Below, one piece after another: positions 12,517 through 25,400 of a stretch of DNA of 64,000 bases; the stretch's first letter is position 1; each line of letters opens with the position of its first letter. The stretch is taken from the NCBI GenBank assembly GCA_036245805.1, contig BTRK01000001.1, positions 20,033,087-20,097,086 on the forward strand, read 5' to 3'. Position numbers and translations under genes: made by a program. A model generated the notes under the pieces. The model was not told the DNA's origin. It did no database searches and saw nothing but the letters and a program-made list of their open reading frames with translations. The DNA comes from Pristionchus mayeri. Taxonomy: Eukaryota; Nematoda; Chromadorea; Rhabditida; Neodiplogasteridae.

Positions 12517-12727
12517 ATGGAAGCAGCGGCGGTGAGCTTATCGATTTTTCGTGAAGCGTGAATTTATGAGCTTGTTGTGTGCATAGCGGGGGTGGCTTAT
12601 CGGAGCTATCCTAGTCTGTTTCGTGCTTTTCTTGCTTATCAACGCTATCGCCCTGATATCGGTCTTCAGTCTTCAGTCGATAGCGACCATTGTGCCCGCA
12701 GAATTCCAAGAATTTTTGCCGGTTTAA
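12517..12727 (+). CDS. Candidate 51-residue single-pass membrane microprotein
   Basis: Not a recognised gene. Exon 12517-12531 (ATG and four codons, donor GCG|GTGAGC) and exon 12587-12727 (acceptor TGCATAG, stop TAA) join in phase 0 across a 55-nt intron. The product begins MEAAARGWLIG, runs through a hydrophobic stretch of about 27 residues (AILVCFVLFLLINAIALISV) and ends SIATIVPAEFQEFLPV. The layout (short basic start, one membrane span, short tail) is that of small integral membrane proteins. It stands alone in the intergenic space upstream of TBC1D24. Hydrophobic frames arise easily in T-rich DNA, so this may be chance. Confidence 0.35.
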
Positions 12728-13493
12728 GTGATTTTCGACGGATTTTTCACTCGTAGTGATGCAATCACTGTGCATTTTGTAGAGTAAGACGCGCGTGCTC
12801 TATGTTTGCACTGATTTTCGAGAGATTCTTCCTAGTGAAGGTTTTCCACGCCGTTCGATTGCCAGTACTCGCCAACGATTTCTTGCCGACCTTTGCAATT
12901 ACCCCTCGAACGGATTCTTCTCTCTTAGATTCACTCGATTCTCGAATTCCTGGGGAATTTCCCATTATTCACTCAGTTCTAAATGACACCACCACTCGAA
13001 TCCGCGTCATCCTTCGTACAATGTCGGAATTCCCCCCCCCCCGCTCTGCAAGAAAGATTCCGTGAATTGATAGCATAACCAATCACAACTGTCGATCTCT
13101 GATAGATGACTAGCACCGTCTGTGCTTGTATGCGCTACTGCTTCTAAATTTGGAGAGTATACTCAGTCAATTGACGAAGTAAACAATGAGATGTGCGCAC
13201 GCTCCTTTTACTCAGTGTTACTTCTTTCCCATTTCGTTCCTGTTCCGGCTCTGGCCGCACCGTCTCTTAATTCGAATTGCGGGGCCGAATTGGGAACGTG
13301 CCGAGGCGGAACTGCCGAAGAGGACAAGACCAAAGATCAGATTTCGACGAGGACGAAAACAGCGATCGACAGGCACACAAATGAGCGCCGTTCTCGTGAT
13401 TGAGAATAGGCTCCGCCCCCTCGACCCCATATTCGATCACATCTTGGCCATTGGTAGCCATTGCGATACACAGCAAGTTGTCGTCCATTGATC

Positions 13494-16400
13494 ATGAAGG
13501 TCCTGCTCACCAACTTTGTTTTCACGGAGTTTTTCAAGATCCAGCCCAAGAAGGTGGATGATACGAACGAACGGTGAGCTGAATTTAGCGGGGGTAATGT
13601 CATACGAGGGTAATGTCGTCAATGAAATAATGCAAGCGCAATCGATTGTCCACCGAATAGAGCTGCTCATAATAATTAATTGTTCTAATGATTCATAGTT
13701 CGCGTCGAATCTTAATCTGACTCGTGTTTTCGATCTCCTTGGTTTTATTGGTTCATTGGGTGTTCTCTCGACTGATTCGCTTCCGATTAAAAAGACGAAT
13801 CATGCAAATCGGCAGTGTTTAGTGCTCGTAGTTCTCTTTTCTCATTGCTCTCGGTCGCACTGTGTTCCTACCCTTTCCTTTCTACTTCTCTTAAGTTCTA
13901 CCATGGGAGATCTATGTTTCGCACATCAATATCTTCCACTCGTGTCCCTGTAATTGTAAGAATCCCGTTTCTTTCTTCCTGGCAACCCTCGGTTTCTTGT
14001 CTGTTTCACTTGCTGAAGTTCTCACGAGTGTTGATTCTGACTTGATGGTCTTTAAAAAGTAATTTATCATAAAATGCGTGGCACGAATTACCCACCATCT
14101 CGCTACTATTGCTAATCACGTCAATCACTCCCATGACTCACGCAATATCTACCGTTCTTGTCTGTAGGTGGGAACTAATCAAGATCGTCATGGATAATGA
14201 GAGTGACTCAACTGATTCATGATGGAAATGAGTGGCGAGAAAGAGATGAGATAGATGCTTATCTGATATCGAAGAGGGCGAGGGAGCTCGATACAGTCGG
14301 CAGATCCCTCCAATCGTACAGTTGTGCCCGTGAACCATCCCTCTGATTCCCTTGTTTTCATCCCTCTCAATCCGATGCCTTCCTCTCATCGATCTTCCAC
14401 CCATCTGGTCCTCTCATGTGCTTGCCGTGTAGCCTGTTTCTGATCGGTTCCAACTTGGATGCTCTCCCCCTTCTTCTCTTCTCTATTCTTGGCTATTTCG
14501 GGTGCTTCCGATCTGCTGATTACGCCTTGTTTTTTCTCCCCGATCATTCATTCTTTGTGCCGGTAGGGGCGATAATTCGGCACGCACTGGGCTATTTTAA
14601 GCAGTGATGCAGCAGGTTGCATTAGATTAGGATGATGCATTGCTATTGTGGTCGATGAAATGATGATTATAATGAGACTAGATGGTTCATTGATTTGCGA
14701 ATGAGAGGGTGCATGAGATACCCTTAATGTATTTGATGGAGGATGTTTTCAGTGGAATTGATATTAAGAGGCCCGTTAGAATATTGATAAATTGTTGTAA
14801 CTCTGAACACGCAAGTGGTGCGCACAATTGTGAATTTTGACAAAAAATATTGAATTTTCCTGGATGAATAATTTGCGACATAAACACTAGAAATTATGTG
14901 ATTAATCCAGTTAATATTTTTTAAATATATTTTTCTTGCAGAAAAATGGAGGTGGACGACCGGTTCGACTTCGAGTCGGTAGATGAAAATTGGGATGGAG
15001 GAACGGAGGATCCACTCGACACCATCGGGCCTTCCTCCTTCAAGAGAGGAACGAAGTGGAGAGACGATGACGAATCGGGACCACCCAGTATCGCAGGTAG
15101 GTCTGGAGGGAGAGTTTGTTACGGTACGGTACGGTATGAGTGCAGAGCTGCAGGAGTAGAATGCGGATGATCGTCGTTGATTTTAATCTGCCGTAGGTCA
15201 TACAGAGCAGTGGAGTATGGAAAGTAGGGATAAAAAATGAAAACATACATCGGAAAGCACTGACGGGGTTACTGTGTGGAATGGTGAGAGTATAGTGATT
15301 ATTGTGTTTATTTTAATACATAATATTAATCGAGTTCTTCTCAGGCGAGAAGAACATCTCAAGTCCGTTCCGTCGCGGTCTCCGCTCGTCGAGTTCACTC
15401 ACGAGAGTCTCAGCTATTATAAGAAGGCCAGTCCTTTTTGTTTTTGGTTTGCAATTAGAGTAAACAAACACAGTTAAAAAGTAAAAGTGCGTTGAAGCAC
15501 CGATTAGAATAATGCATTCATATATTGTAGTTAAGTTTAATCTACAAGCTTTTTTCATTCAGAAAAAATATCGACAACAATAATAAATAATCGATTAAAT
15601 TCAAATTAAATTATCTTGCCAATGTTCTTTGATCTTTCGGGATTGATCTTTGATCTCTGCAGGTCTCTCCGTCTGCCCTCTCGGACCAGCTTCCCCTCAT
15701 TCGACCCCGAACCAATGGATAATGTGAGTGGTCAACAATATATTTTCCTCTTTTTGACACTTAAAACAGAGTTTTGAAAGAAATTAAAATGCCTATGCTG
15801 GACCTAGATTTGCGCCCTGAATGGATGGACGAGTGCTCGTTTGATGCCCGCAGATTACACCGAATCAGATTGAGAGGGGGGAGGGATTGGAGGGACATCC
15901 CCGACCCGAGAGAGACGCAATTACGTGCACTGCGAGGGTGGAGAAGTGTAAGACGGGGAGGAGGAAGGGCAGAAGGAGGGACATCCGGAACTGGCGAATC
16001 GGTGTTATATGTAGGAGCTATGATGTGACAAGCGAGGACTGCTTTGATCATTCGTCTATCGTGCCTAAAAATGAAAAATCTATAACATTTTGGTACGGTG
16101 GTTCAATGACAAGCAGTGATCCTGTTCCTTGATCTCTTAGACATGGTTTATTTTTCTCCCTTTACGTCACACTCCCTTCTTCAAAATAGTCTCCCTCCTC
16201 CCACTCTACTCACTAGTACTCATAGCGGAAGACAACTGCCGAGTGAAGAATGCTGATGAATGAAGCCCTTGGGGAGAATTGGCAGTAGTTGGAGAGAGAG
16301 GGGGAGGGGGTTGATGGAGGGAAGGAGGAAATGGCTGCTGCAGCTGCAAGGGCTGCAGAACACTCCAATTAATATGATTTTATTTACTTCCACCCCGAGC

Positions 16401-19400
16401 TCCCATTGTTCTACCAGAACATTTGAGGAAGATGAAACCTCGCGGGAACCTCGTGTCACCGGGTCTGGGATTTTGTCATAATGTAAGGAGAGCTCGCAAT
16501 ATCTTGACTGCGCTATTTGAGAGGGGAGCAGTAGTCGGGCCCTTGTGAGGTAACGAGAGAGGGGAAGAGAAGGGAGGCTTCAGAATCGATGAGAGAGTGT
16601 GTAAGGGTGAGAGAGGGAGGGAGGGGTTACGCGCCTGAGGCAATGGAGGAAGTGGAGGAGAGAGAGAGAAGGGAAGAGGCTGGCAGAGCGGAAAGACAAG
16701 AGGTCTTCCGCGAGTCTCCCGCGTGTGCGAACTATTCGACCCCCACTGCCTGCAATCTGCGACTAGAAGGAGAGCGATGAAGAGGGAGATGGTGAGTGAG
16801 GGAGAGAGAGAGAGGGCAGGATGGGAAGGCAGATCAATGGATTTATGCCACGGGAATAGGTGTAGTTTTTGAAAGAAGGATAGCTAATCCATTAGAGCTA
16901 ACCAGGGTTCAAGACCTCAAATGAAAATTGTGAAACGCGCATTCGAAGGTTTATCTTTTTTGTCGAGTATCTTGTCCCTCGCATGCAATTGAGTTGTTAT
17001 TGCGCACGGTGAATGACTTAAAATATAATATTTTTAGTATTTTTAAATTTTATATTTAATTGTCATTATTCTCTGTCAGTTGGTGGACGAAGAGGGCGGT
17101 CCTCGATTCACGGAGTGGACGGATCTCCGTCTGTTGACCTACCCTGCCTACCCTGGACGACTCGAGGAGATCAGGGAGAATCGGAGACTTGGCAGAACTG
17201 TCAAAGTGAGTGCAGATTTCTCTTCTTCACATTCTCTCTTTTTGTGGTTGGGGAGATAGTGACTGGAGAATGGTATGGAAACAGTGGAATACGCATTGGA
17301 GTCTAGTGAATGTAATCAAATACGATGTGAAAGAAAATATTGGGGTTTATATGTGACCAGTGATTTGTGGTTGCGGAATTAGTACAATGTTCGTGTGGGC
17401 CACTTGTATTTGATTCACAGCAGATTTTGAGCGGAAATAAATTTAAATACTTCTGAATAATTTGACCGTTGTTAGAGATTCGATGAAAAGGAAAAATGAT
17501 TGAATGTGGAGTTAAAACGGGAAACTGAATTTAATAGTTCACCGGTGAACTGTGGTTGCAGCATTAGTACAATGTGCACATGGGTCGCTTGTACTCGATT
17601 GTGCACAGATATTCAGTAGCAATAAAATATTTCTGTCTGGACCGTGGGAATTTTAAAGGTCCGATAAAAGGTGTTAGTTTGGTTCCCCATTTTTGCAAAT
17701 TGATTTTTGATTCCAAAAGTGGTGTCGTGTTTGGACCTCGGGTCGCGGATTGGTAGTCGACTTGCAGTGGGGACTAACAGGGAATGTGTACGTTGGGGAG
17801 TGGAATCCCGAAGGAGAGAAGGCTGCGTGTAGTGTAAACTATTGAAGGGAAAACTACCGACTGCCGATATTCCCGCTTCGGACAATAGCTAGAGGTTTCT
17901 TGTAAAAGCTACTGGAATAAATGAGATTGGAGTGTTAATATTTCCTTTACAACACAACAGTGAACATATATTGGGAGGTAGAGTGTTTTAACGAACCACG
18001 GGACGTCGGGGTAGATCAGAGTTTGCTTAGCTGCACGTGTGAATCCTCAATCAACAGAGTAATGGATCGATTCTCGACCAATTTCATTCTTACTTTTTTC
18101 CGTTGGATCAACAGTGCAAACGTGTGTTCTGCGGTCTTTTTACGATAATTGGCTGCGATCTCTTCCTTATCAAACTTTCATATCCTGTTCGGCCTTGCCG
18201 CACTTTCACTCGAGGGTTCAGAAAGAGGGAGAGAGGAGTGACCAGCGGGGAACCCCTCGGAACCAGCCCTCCACCCTCTTTCCCTATTTTTCTGTTCTCA
18301 AACTTATCATCCCGATTTCATCAAGAGAACTGAGACAATTATCTGATTAGCTCCGCCCCTTCATCTGATCGTAGTTATAGAGGTGCTTTTCATCATATTT
18401 TTCTGGAGTCAGGACTCCCGCGCGCGAGCTTGCATTCGGCCTGTCGAATACGTCACACGAAAAAATTGCGAATTTTTAGGTGTAGGAAAACTGATTCTCT
18501 CTTTTCTCCATGCACTTCCTCTTTCATTAATCAGGTCGCGAAAAAAATCTACGTGAAAAGCGAGGGAGTATTGTTTTCGAGAGAGGGGAAAATGAAGTAA
18601 ACAACAACATGTTTTATTTTCTATTTTTCGAAAACGACGCTCTATCCTCTTTTCCTTTCAGACAGGCCGATTATTTCGCAAATATGGGTTCCATATTTAT
18701 ATTTCCGTTTCACTCCACCACCTTCTCATCCTTATCACCCCGATTTCATCAAGAGAACATAGGCAATTATCTGATTAGCTCCGCCCATTTATCTGGTCGT
18801 GGATATAGAGGCGCTTTTCATCATTGTTTTCTATTCCAGTGGCACTAGGTCGGATGACAACTATTTCGTAAGGCCGCCTTTGCTATGTCAAAGCGGCATT
18901 ACGAAATAGTTCTCATCCGAGCTAGTGTCGTTTTATTCTCTGAACCGATACATTCGTTGTCATTGATTCCTCGCTTTCCCTCTCAGATTCTCGCCCTAGG
19001 TATATTTGTGCTCGATCCGAGAGTGTCAATGGCTGTTTCGTGCAGTGAGAGAGGCCCTTTCTTCCTCGCACTTTTAACTTCCTGGTGAATGCACGTTGCG
19101 CTATTGTTTCATACGCATGGTATAGTTGTTTCGACCAATAACACTGCGCATAGCTGATTCATAAATCAAATATTGTTTATTTTTCGATGTTTGAACCTCG
19201 CTCTTAAATCAGAAAGCTTGCTCGTATAATCAATTCCTTTTCTCGTCTCACAATGTGTTTATCTCCCGTTGTTGATTGCGTGATCATGTTGATCCCCCTG
19301 AAGGATGTCCTCCTCCACTCCACCCTACTCCTCCTCTCGTCGTTTCTCCTCCACTTCCTTCATCTCACTCGATCGTCGCTTCTCTCTCGACTCCACTGAC

Positions 19401-22400
19401 TCGGGCATCTTCACTGACTACTCTTCCATCGTCGATGAGGACGAGGCGTTCTCCTCGGCCGACTGGCGATTCCTCGACGACAACGACGTCAGTCCGGAGC
19501 TCATCCAGGAACTGCGAAGATGGGGATATCCCAGTGTGTCGGTACGAGTGCCTCCGTTCCTCGGGCTCCCTGCTTACCCTATGGATTTTTAGTAGACCTA
19601 ATAAGGCATCAGTGAAACGGGGAAGGAACGGGCTCAGCCAACCTCGAGGGGATCGCTGACTTCTCTCCGTTGGTTGAGTGAGGCATAGGTAAACTTGGCA
19701 CGTGCGATGGAGTGGATCTCCTGACTCTTTCCATTCTCTTGTCGATGGGAGAGAGGAGAGAGTGAGATGATTGTTCGTTCACTCGCACGCTCCTCTTCTA
19801 GGCGAGAAGTCGCAAACAATGGGGGAGTCACCAGGGGGAATAAGGGTGAGGGACCCTGAGGTAGGAATAGGGAAGTGGCTAGTCAGCTGGGGTTGGTTCC
19901 CCTTAGCAGTTCAACGAAACGAACTGATTTGAAATGTACGAAGAGAATATGGGCAGACGATGAAACTCAAGGTTGGTTGTCATTAGGTGCTGAACACTAG
20001 AGGGAGTGGTGAAGTTGTCAAGACTAACAGGCCAGCGTTGGGAGATTTATGACTACTGTAATCGCCAATGTTCCAGGTGAAACAAATCGTGCGCAAAGCG
20101 AATTGGCCGGCGAGACACGAAGTTCGCAAGGAGCTGTGGAGGGAATTGTGCAAGTGAGTTATCGTAGCGTTGGTTAGGAGGGTGGAAATATATCTGTGAT
20201 ATAGTAACCGTCCTGATATATGGTATGCGTTGTATCGTACTGTAAAGATGTATGTCCATTGCAGGGACAAGTCGTACGATGCCTCGATTACGGTATTCAA
20301 CGACGAGATGTCAGCGCAGATATTGAATGAGGGTGAGCATTATCGATTGATTGGTATACTTACTTACTTAGATACTTAGAAGATCCATCTTCAACGGCCG
20401 GTGCCGCGTGGATCACAAGTCCGCCAGTCTTCTCTATCGCGTGCCCGCGTGGTCCAATGGCGGTAGGGGGCTCTCGTAGCGGAAGATCTGGTGGATCGTC
20501 CGGTGCTGTAGGGCAACTTCGCGTACTCCTCGATCGAATCTCTCCATCTGGCGGGTGGTCTTCCTTGTGGGCGAGTGAGATCGGGAGGAGGGAACCACTG
20601 CGTGACTCTCGTAGACCATCGATCGTCGTCTCGTCTCAGTACGTGTCCAGCCCAGCGATGCTTCGCTCTCCTGATGTAGTCGACTGGGTCGGTGAGGAGG
20701 GAGAGGCGTCGGATATCTTCGCTGCTTCGGTTCGCTTCTCGCATCGTGTGAAGGCTCGTCCCGACAAGTGACCTCTCCAGAGCACGATGAGTAGTCTGCA
20801 CGAAGGAGAGGACTGTCGTCGTTAGAGGCCAAGTTTCGGCAGCATAGCAGAGGGCTGGAAGGACGTGAGAGTCGAAGAGAGAGGCGCGTAGCTTCGCATC
20901 TTGGAGTTGCGATGTGACCTCTCTGATGCTCCCGAAGGCGGCCCAGGCTGCTCTCTTCCTCCTCAGAAGCTCCGTCCGTAGGGATCCGTCACAACGGAGC
21001 TCACGTCCGAGGTACACGTATGAGTCCGTCTCCTCGAGTGGGTCACCGTGGAGGGAGATGGCGGGGCCGGGACACCACTCGTTCTTCATCAATTGGGTCT
21101 TCTTTCGGTTGATGGAGAGACCTATCTTCTCTCCTGTCTCGGCTAGCTCATTCAGCATCCTTTCCAGAGTTGATGTGTCCGTCCCGAGTAGTACGATGTC
21201 GTCGGCGAAGCGAAGATGGGAGAGGTTCTTCCCGTCGATGGTGACTCCGACTTCGCTCCAGTCGAGATCTTTCATGCAATCCTGCAGGGCGGCCGTGAAG
21301 AGCTTGGGGGAGATCGTGTCTCCTTGCGGTACTCCCTTGCCGATTGGAATGCGAACAGGCCGGTCGAATGGCTTCATCTCGGTGTAGCAACCGGAATTCA
21401 GCGACTCGAGGCACTGTACGTAGGAAGAGTCGACTCCAGATCGGGCAAGGGCATTGAGCACTGCCGGCACCTCCACGCTGCCGAAGGCCTTGCAGTAGTC
21501 GACAAAGACTAGGCCGAGTGGAAGGTGGAACTCTCGATGGTGTTCGATGATGGTGGACAAGGTGTGGATATGGTCGATGCATCCAAACCGGCGGCGGAAT
21601 CCTGCTTGCTCAACTGGCTGAGCATCGTCCAACGTCCGTTCCATTCGCGTAACAAGCACCTTTGTGAAGAGCTTGTATGGAATGGAAAGAAGGGCGATCG
21701 GGCGGAAGTTGTTGAGGTCGGCGTGGTCTCCTTTCTTGTGGATGAGGAAGGAGTTCGACCCTTTCCACTGGCTGGGGAAGTCCATGTTGGCGAAGTAGCG
21801 GCTAAATCGGCCGGCAAGGAGAGAGTGGAGAGGGGGACCACCGTTGCGAAGCATGGCTGTGCTGATCCTGTCGGGGCCGAGTGCTCCATCCTTCTTCGTC
21901 CGGGATATGGCCGATGGGAGAATGGCCAGTGGAGTGGTTGGCGGAGGGGTAGGGCAGCGGGGAACTTGGGTGTCCGATCGAAACAGGTCCGAGTAGAACT
22001 CCTGAATCCTATGCTCCATCGCTGAGCGGTTCGTAATCGGCTCTCCATCTCGGCCCAGCACTGCGTCCATCGGCGTTCGTCCCTGGTGGAGAGACTGCTT
22101 CGCCTTCTTGAGTGATCTCTTCTCTTCGGCGGCCTTCAGCAAAACTCTCTTGCGGTGCTCCTTGAGGTCCAACTTGACTGAGGCCTGGCACGTCCGATGT
22201 GCCATCACCTTCTCGAAGGTAGAACATGTAGGGTCTCGGTTACATTGTCCTCTTCTCTGGATCCAGAAGCGAGACTTCTCTGAGAGGCGAGGAGGAGGAG
22301 GGACGGGAGGGATTTCCGCTCTTCGGGAGCACTCCTTCAGCCCAGTGGCTAAGAGGGAGTAGTCCTTCGAGGGATCGGGGTCCGTTCTCCATTCGTACTT

Positions 22401-25400
22401 GCGGATGGCTTCCTCGTATCGAAGGGGATCAATATCGGGACGGGGCGTCTTCCTCTTAGAGTATCTCCAGCTCTTCTCAATCTTCACATCCAGGCGAATC
22501 CGTACACGGACGAGTCTGTGGTCGGAGGGGAATGTGAATCCACTCACGACCGAAACGTCTTGGGCCATCCAGCGGCGATTTGTGATGAAGTGGTCTAACT
22601 CGAGACGGGTCTTTCTGGCTTCTCCCGCAGACTCCCATGTCCATCGCCTACTCGACTTCTTCTGGAAGAAGGAATTGGCATGGAAGGAGCGCATGGAAGG
22701 AGGGAGCATATGCGGAGGTGTTGGTCGTTACGGGGGGTTCGAGGGTGCTCGAGGGGGTCCTGGCGATGTTCTGAGTAGTCCAATTGGATGGCCCTGCCCC
22801 CTTTGTACCGAGCGACATCGTACACGGGCAGGGAGGGGGCGCGGAGGACTCGGGCGGGTGGGGGGACTTGTCGCAGCCAGTTTGGTGCTCTGTTTACCCT
22901 AACTTATCCGAGCTAGGGTTTAGTTGGGGCCGCCCGTACACATCAGTTTGCAAGGCCCATGTACTGCGTGAGCGTTTAGCTCGTTAGCACAACACTCGTA
23001 GCAATAGAAGTTGCCGTGGACCCTTACCCCGCTGTGAGGTGAGCAATGTAAAGGATTGGTATACGTGCTTACCATATGTTCTTTCGCCGATAGATAATAA
23101 TCGCTGATGTAGCTTATCACTTCAATTGATAGAGAAACAGACGGAAAGTGCAAGAGAACTTTGTCCCTTTGTGAATTATGATAAGAGATGGTTGATAATA
23201 GTGACGATGCCCGAGGGGAGACTGATAGAGAAGGGATAATGGAGAGATAACAAGGAGAAGAACGATAGCTGATCCCCACCAATAATATTTTTGTTCACGC
23301 GAGTGTTCTCTATCTTATCGGGCGAACCTAAAATTTGGCGAATTAGTGAGAATCGTTTGACCGAAAAGCGACGGGTGCCATTTGATTTAAATTTAAAGAT
23401 TGCCACAGAAGTAGTTTAATTGCCGCCCAATCACACTATGTCCTGCTCGATTTCTCTTGATAATTGTTGTGGACATTAAAGTTTGTACACTAGCTGTGGA
23501 GATATATTACTGTGTGTTGAAATGGTGGTCAGGTTATGGTTTTTCGCCGTATCTCATACGTCGTCATCTGTATCTCACTTTCCAATGCTCGTCTCTCTCA
23601 GCTCGCACTCGCTCTCCGTCGTTCCTCTCTCACGAAGGCGCAGTCGTCAACAATTTCTCGCTCACTGAGGACGGAACCGTCCGGTGAATCTTCTAGCATT
23701 TGTTATATGTTATTAATTAAATTAATAATTTTATTTTCGAAATAATGGTAAATATTTTAAAAAATTATTCCGCAGAGAAAATTGTGAACCGTCATATCCA
23801 GTTGATTAATAGCAAATCCTCCCTCTCGCAGGTTGATCCGAATGCTCGCGATGATCGAGCAGCTGCGACCGGACATCTCCTGCGCCCCGGTACGGTATTT
23901 TATTGATTTTTGTCAGCAGGGTATAGTACATTATTGACTGGGAGAGATGGGTTAACGATTTCGATGGAGATAGCTCGATCACGAAATTTTATCGATTGTG
24001 AGGACATGCATACTGTAGTTTATGGATTTATGGAGCTATAATTGTATACTATCCCCTCCAAGCATATTTTTAAACAGTCATTGCAGATCAAGAAACCTGT
24101 CGACATGATAATTTTTAAAGGGCATTTTTTGACGCGACTGTGCTGATTAGGGTTTCGAAGTCGGTCTTTAGTTTCTCGCTGTTGACCATTGTCAATATCA
24201 TTGCTTCGATCACTTTATAAATTATTCTAACCTTTTTTTGGGTTTTCATCTGCTGAATGCGCTGTTAGGATTGGTAATTTTCTGATTTTGAACGGAAAGA
24301 TCTAAAAATTAAAAATCATTGTTGGAGAGTGCAGCGTAAGGGAAAGACGAGGGTAGCACTCGAAAGTTATAACCCATTTGATAATTTCCTTGTTTTGCAG
24401 ATCATGTACCCGCTGTGCGCCCTCTTCATGCACTACATGGACGACCAGGACGCGTACGCCTGCGCACAGTACCTCTCGAGGAGGGTACGGTAGTCAATTG
24501 ATTGATCGACAACTTATTTCCCTCAAATGTTTTTCCCAGGAGATGGGGAAGCGAGAGAGAGTAATTGCTCTTCCCTCTGCAGGGTCAGGAACGCGATCCT
24601 CCCGTGCATCTCCTCATGTCGCAGACGCAGTGGGACGCCGCCCCGCACGTGCTGCTGCAGCTGGTGAGGAAGATAGATTATCGATTTCATGGGTTACTGT
24701 ATCGATTTGGTGGACCTTTCGATCAAGTAGAAGATATGTGCGTATCGGTAGGTGAACGTGTGACTTTAGTAGTAGGTCAGGCGTGTGAATCCAATTGTCT
24801 CGGATAATGATCTAAACGTGAGGAGCGAATGTTGCCTCCATGGTGGAGAACACGCTCGACGATTTTTCATTGCATATCATAGCGCCAATGAGTCCCGATT
24901 AATTTTAATTTGTTTACACTCGGCAACCTGTGAACCATTGAGCAACGTGGAGTCGTTCATATTTAGTACGAGTATTAAGCACGAAACAGACGGGTGTGCG
25001 AAGTCTTTTCCATCGCGCTTTTCTTTGAGAAATGATTGTTATTTATTTTGACACTCGTTTGACGGGTGAGAGGGTGTAGGAATAGGAGGGCTACAATATT
25101 CTGAAATTTGATGAACCACAAAAAATCAATATGTTACCGTACTCTGCAGATCAAGAAGCACAAGCCGAATGCGTACGCGCTGCTGAAGAAGAAGTGCGGG
25201 ACGAGCGACGATGAAGTGCTCGTGGAGGCGGTGAGAAGATTATTGATTGGCTAGGAGAGGGATACGGTAGCTATATGGGGGGAGATTCAAAATGTTTGTT
25301 TTGCAACTATATGAGGAGACGTTATTGTTGTTCTTCCAAAATGCTGAAGTTATGATCGAAGTGAGACTCAAGATCACGTGGTCTCTGAAGATTTCTCTTA

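Larger units (their letters stand above)
11788..13493. other. Intergenic region between PDRG1 and TBC1D24
   Basis: After the AATAAA at 11907 the + strand is strongly pyrimidine-rich (12100-12480, TCTC/CCTC runs), giving long Ser/Leu-rich frames that I regard as noise. A C11 run lies at 13032-13042. A possible two-exon microprotein gene at 12517-12727 is listed separately. The rest, to 13493, probably holds the TBC1D24 promoter and 5' UTR; I see no clear TATA box. Confidence 0.5.
17206..19304 (+). other. TBC1D24 intron/upstream region of the alternative first exon
   Basis: Contains two degenerate direct copies near 17357-17470 and 17538-17650 (shared words GTGGTTGC and ATTAGTACAATGT), a 94-bp direct repeat and an 85-nt hairpin, the last two listed separately. 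The segment directly before 19305 should include the promoter of the short TBC1D24 isoform; no TATA box is evident. Confidence 0.5.

Noticed and set aside
15774..16780. Several 60-96-codon frames on both strands
   Set aside because: Purine-rich intron of TBC1D24; none fits the phase of neighbouring exons.
20457..22902. Plus-strand frames across the retroelement (up to 167 codons)
   Set aside because: Antisense shadows of the reverse transcriptase frame.
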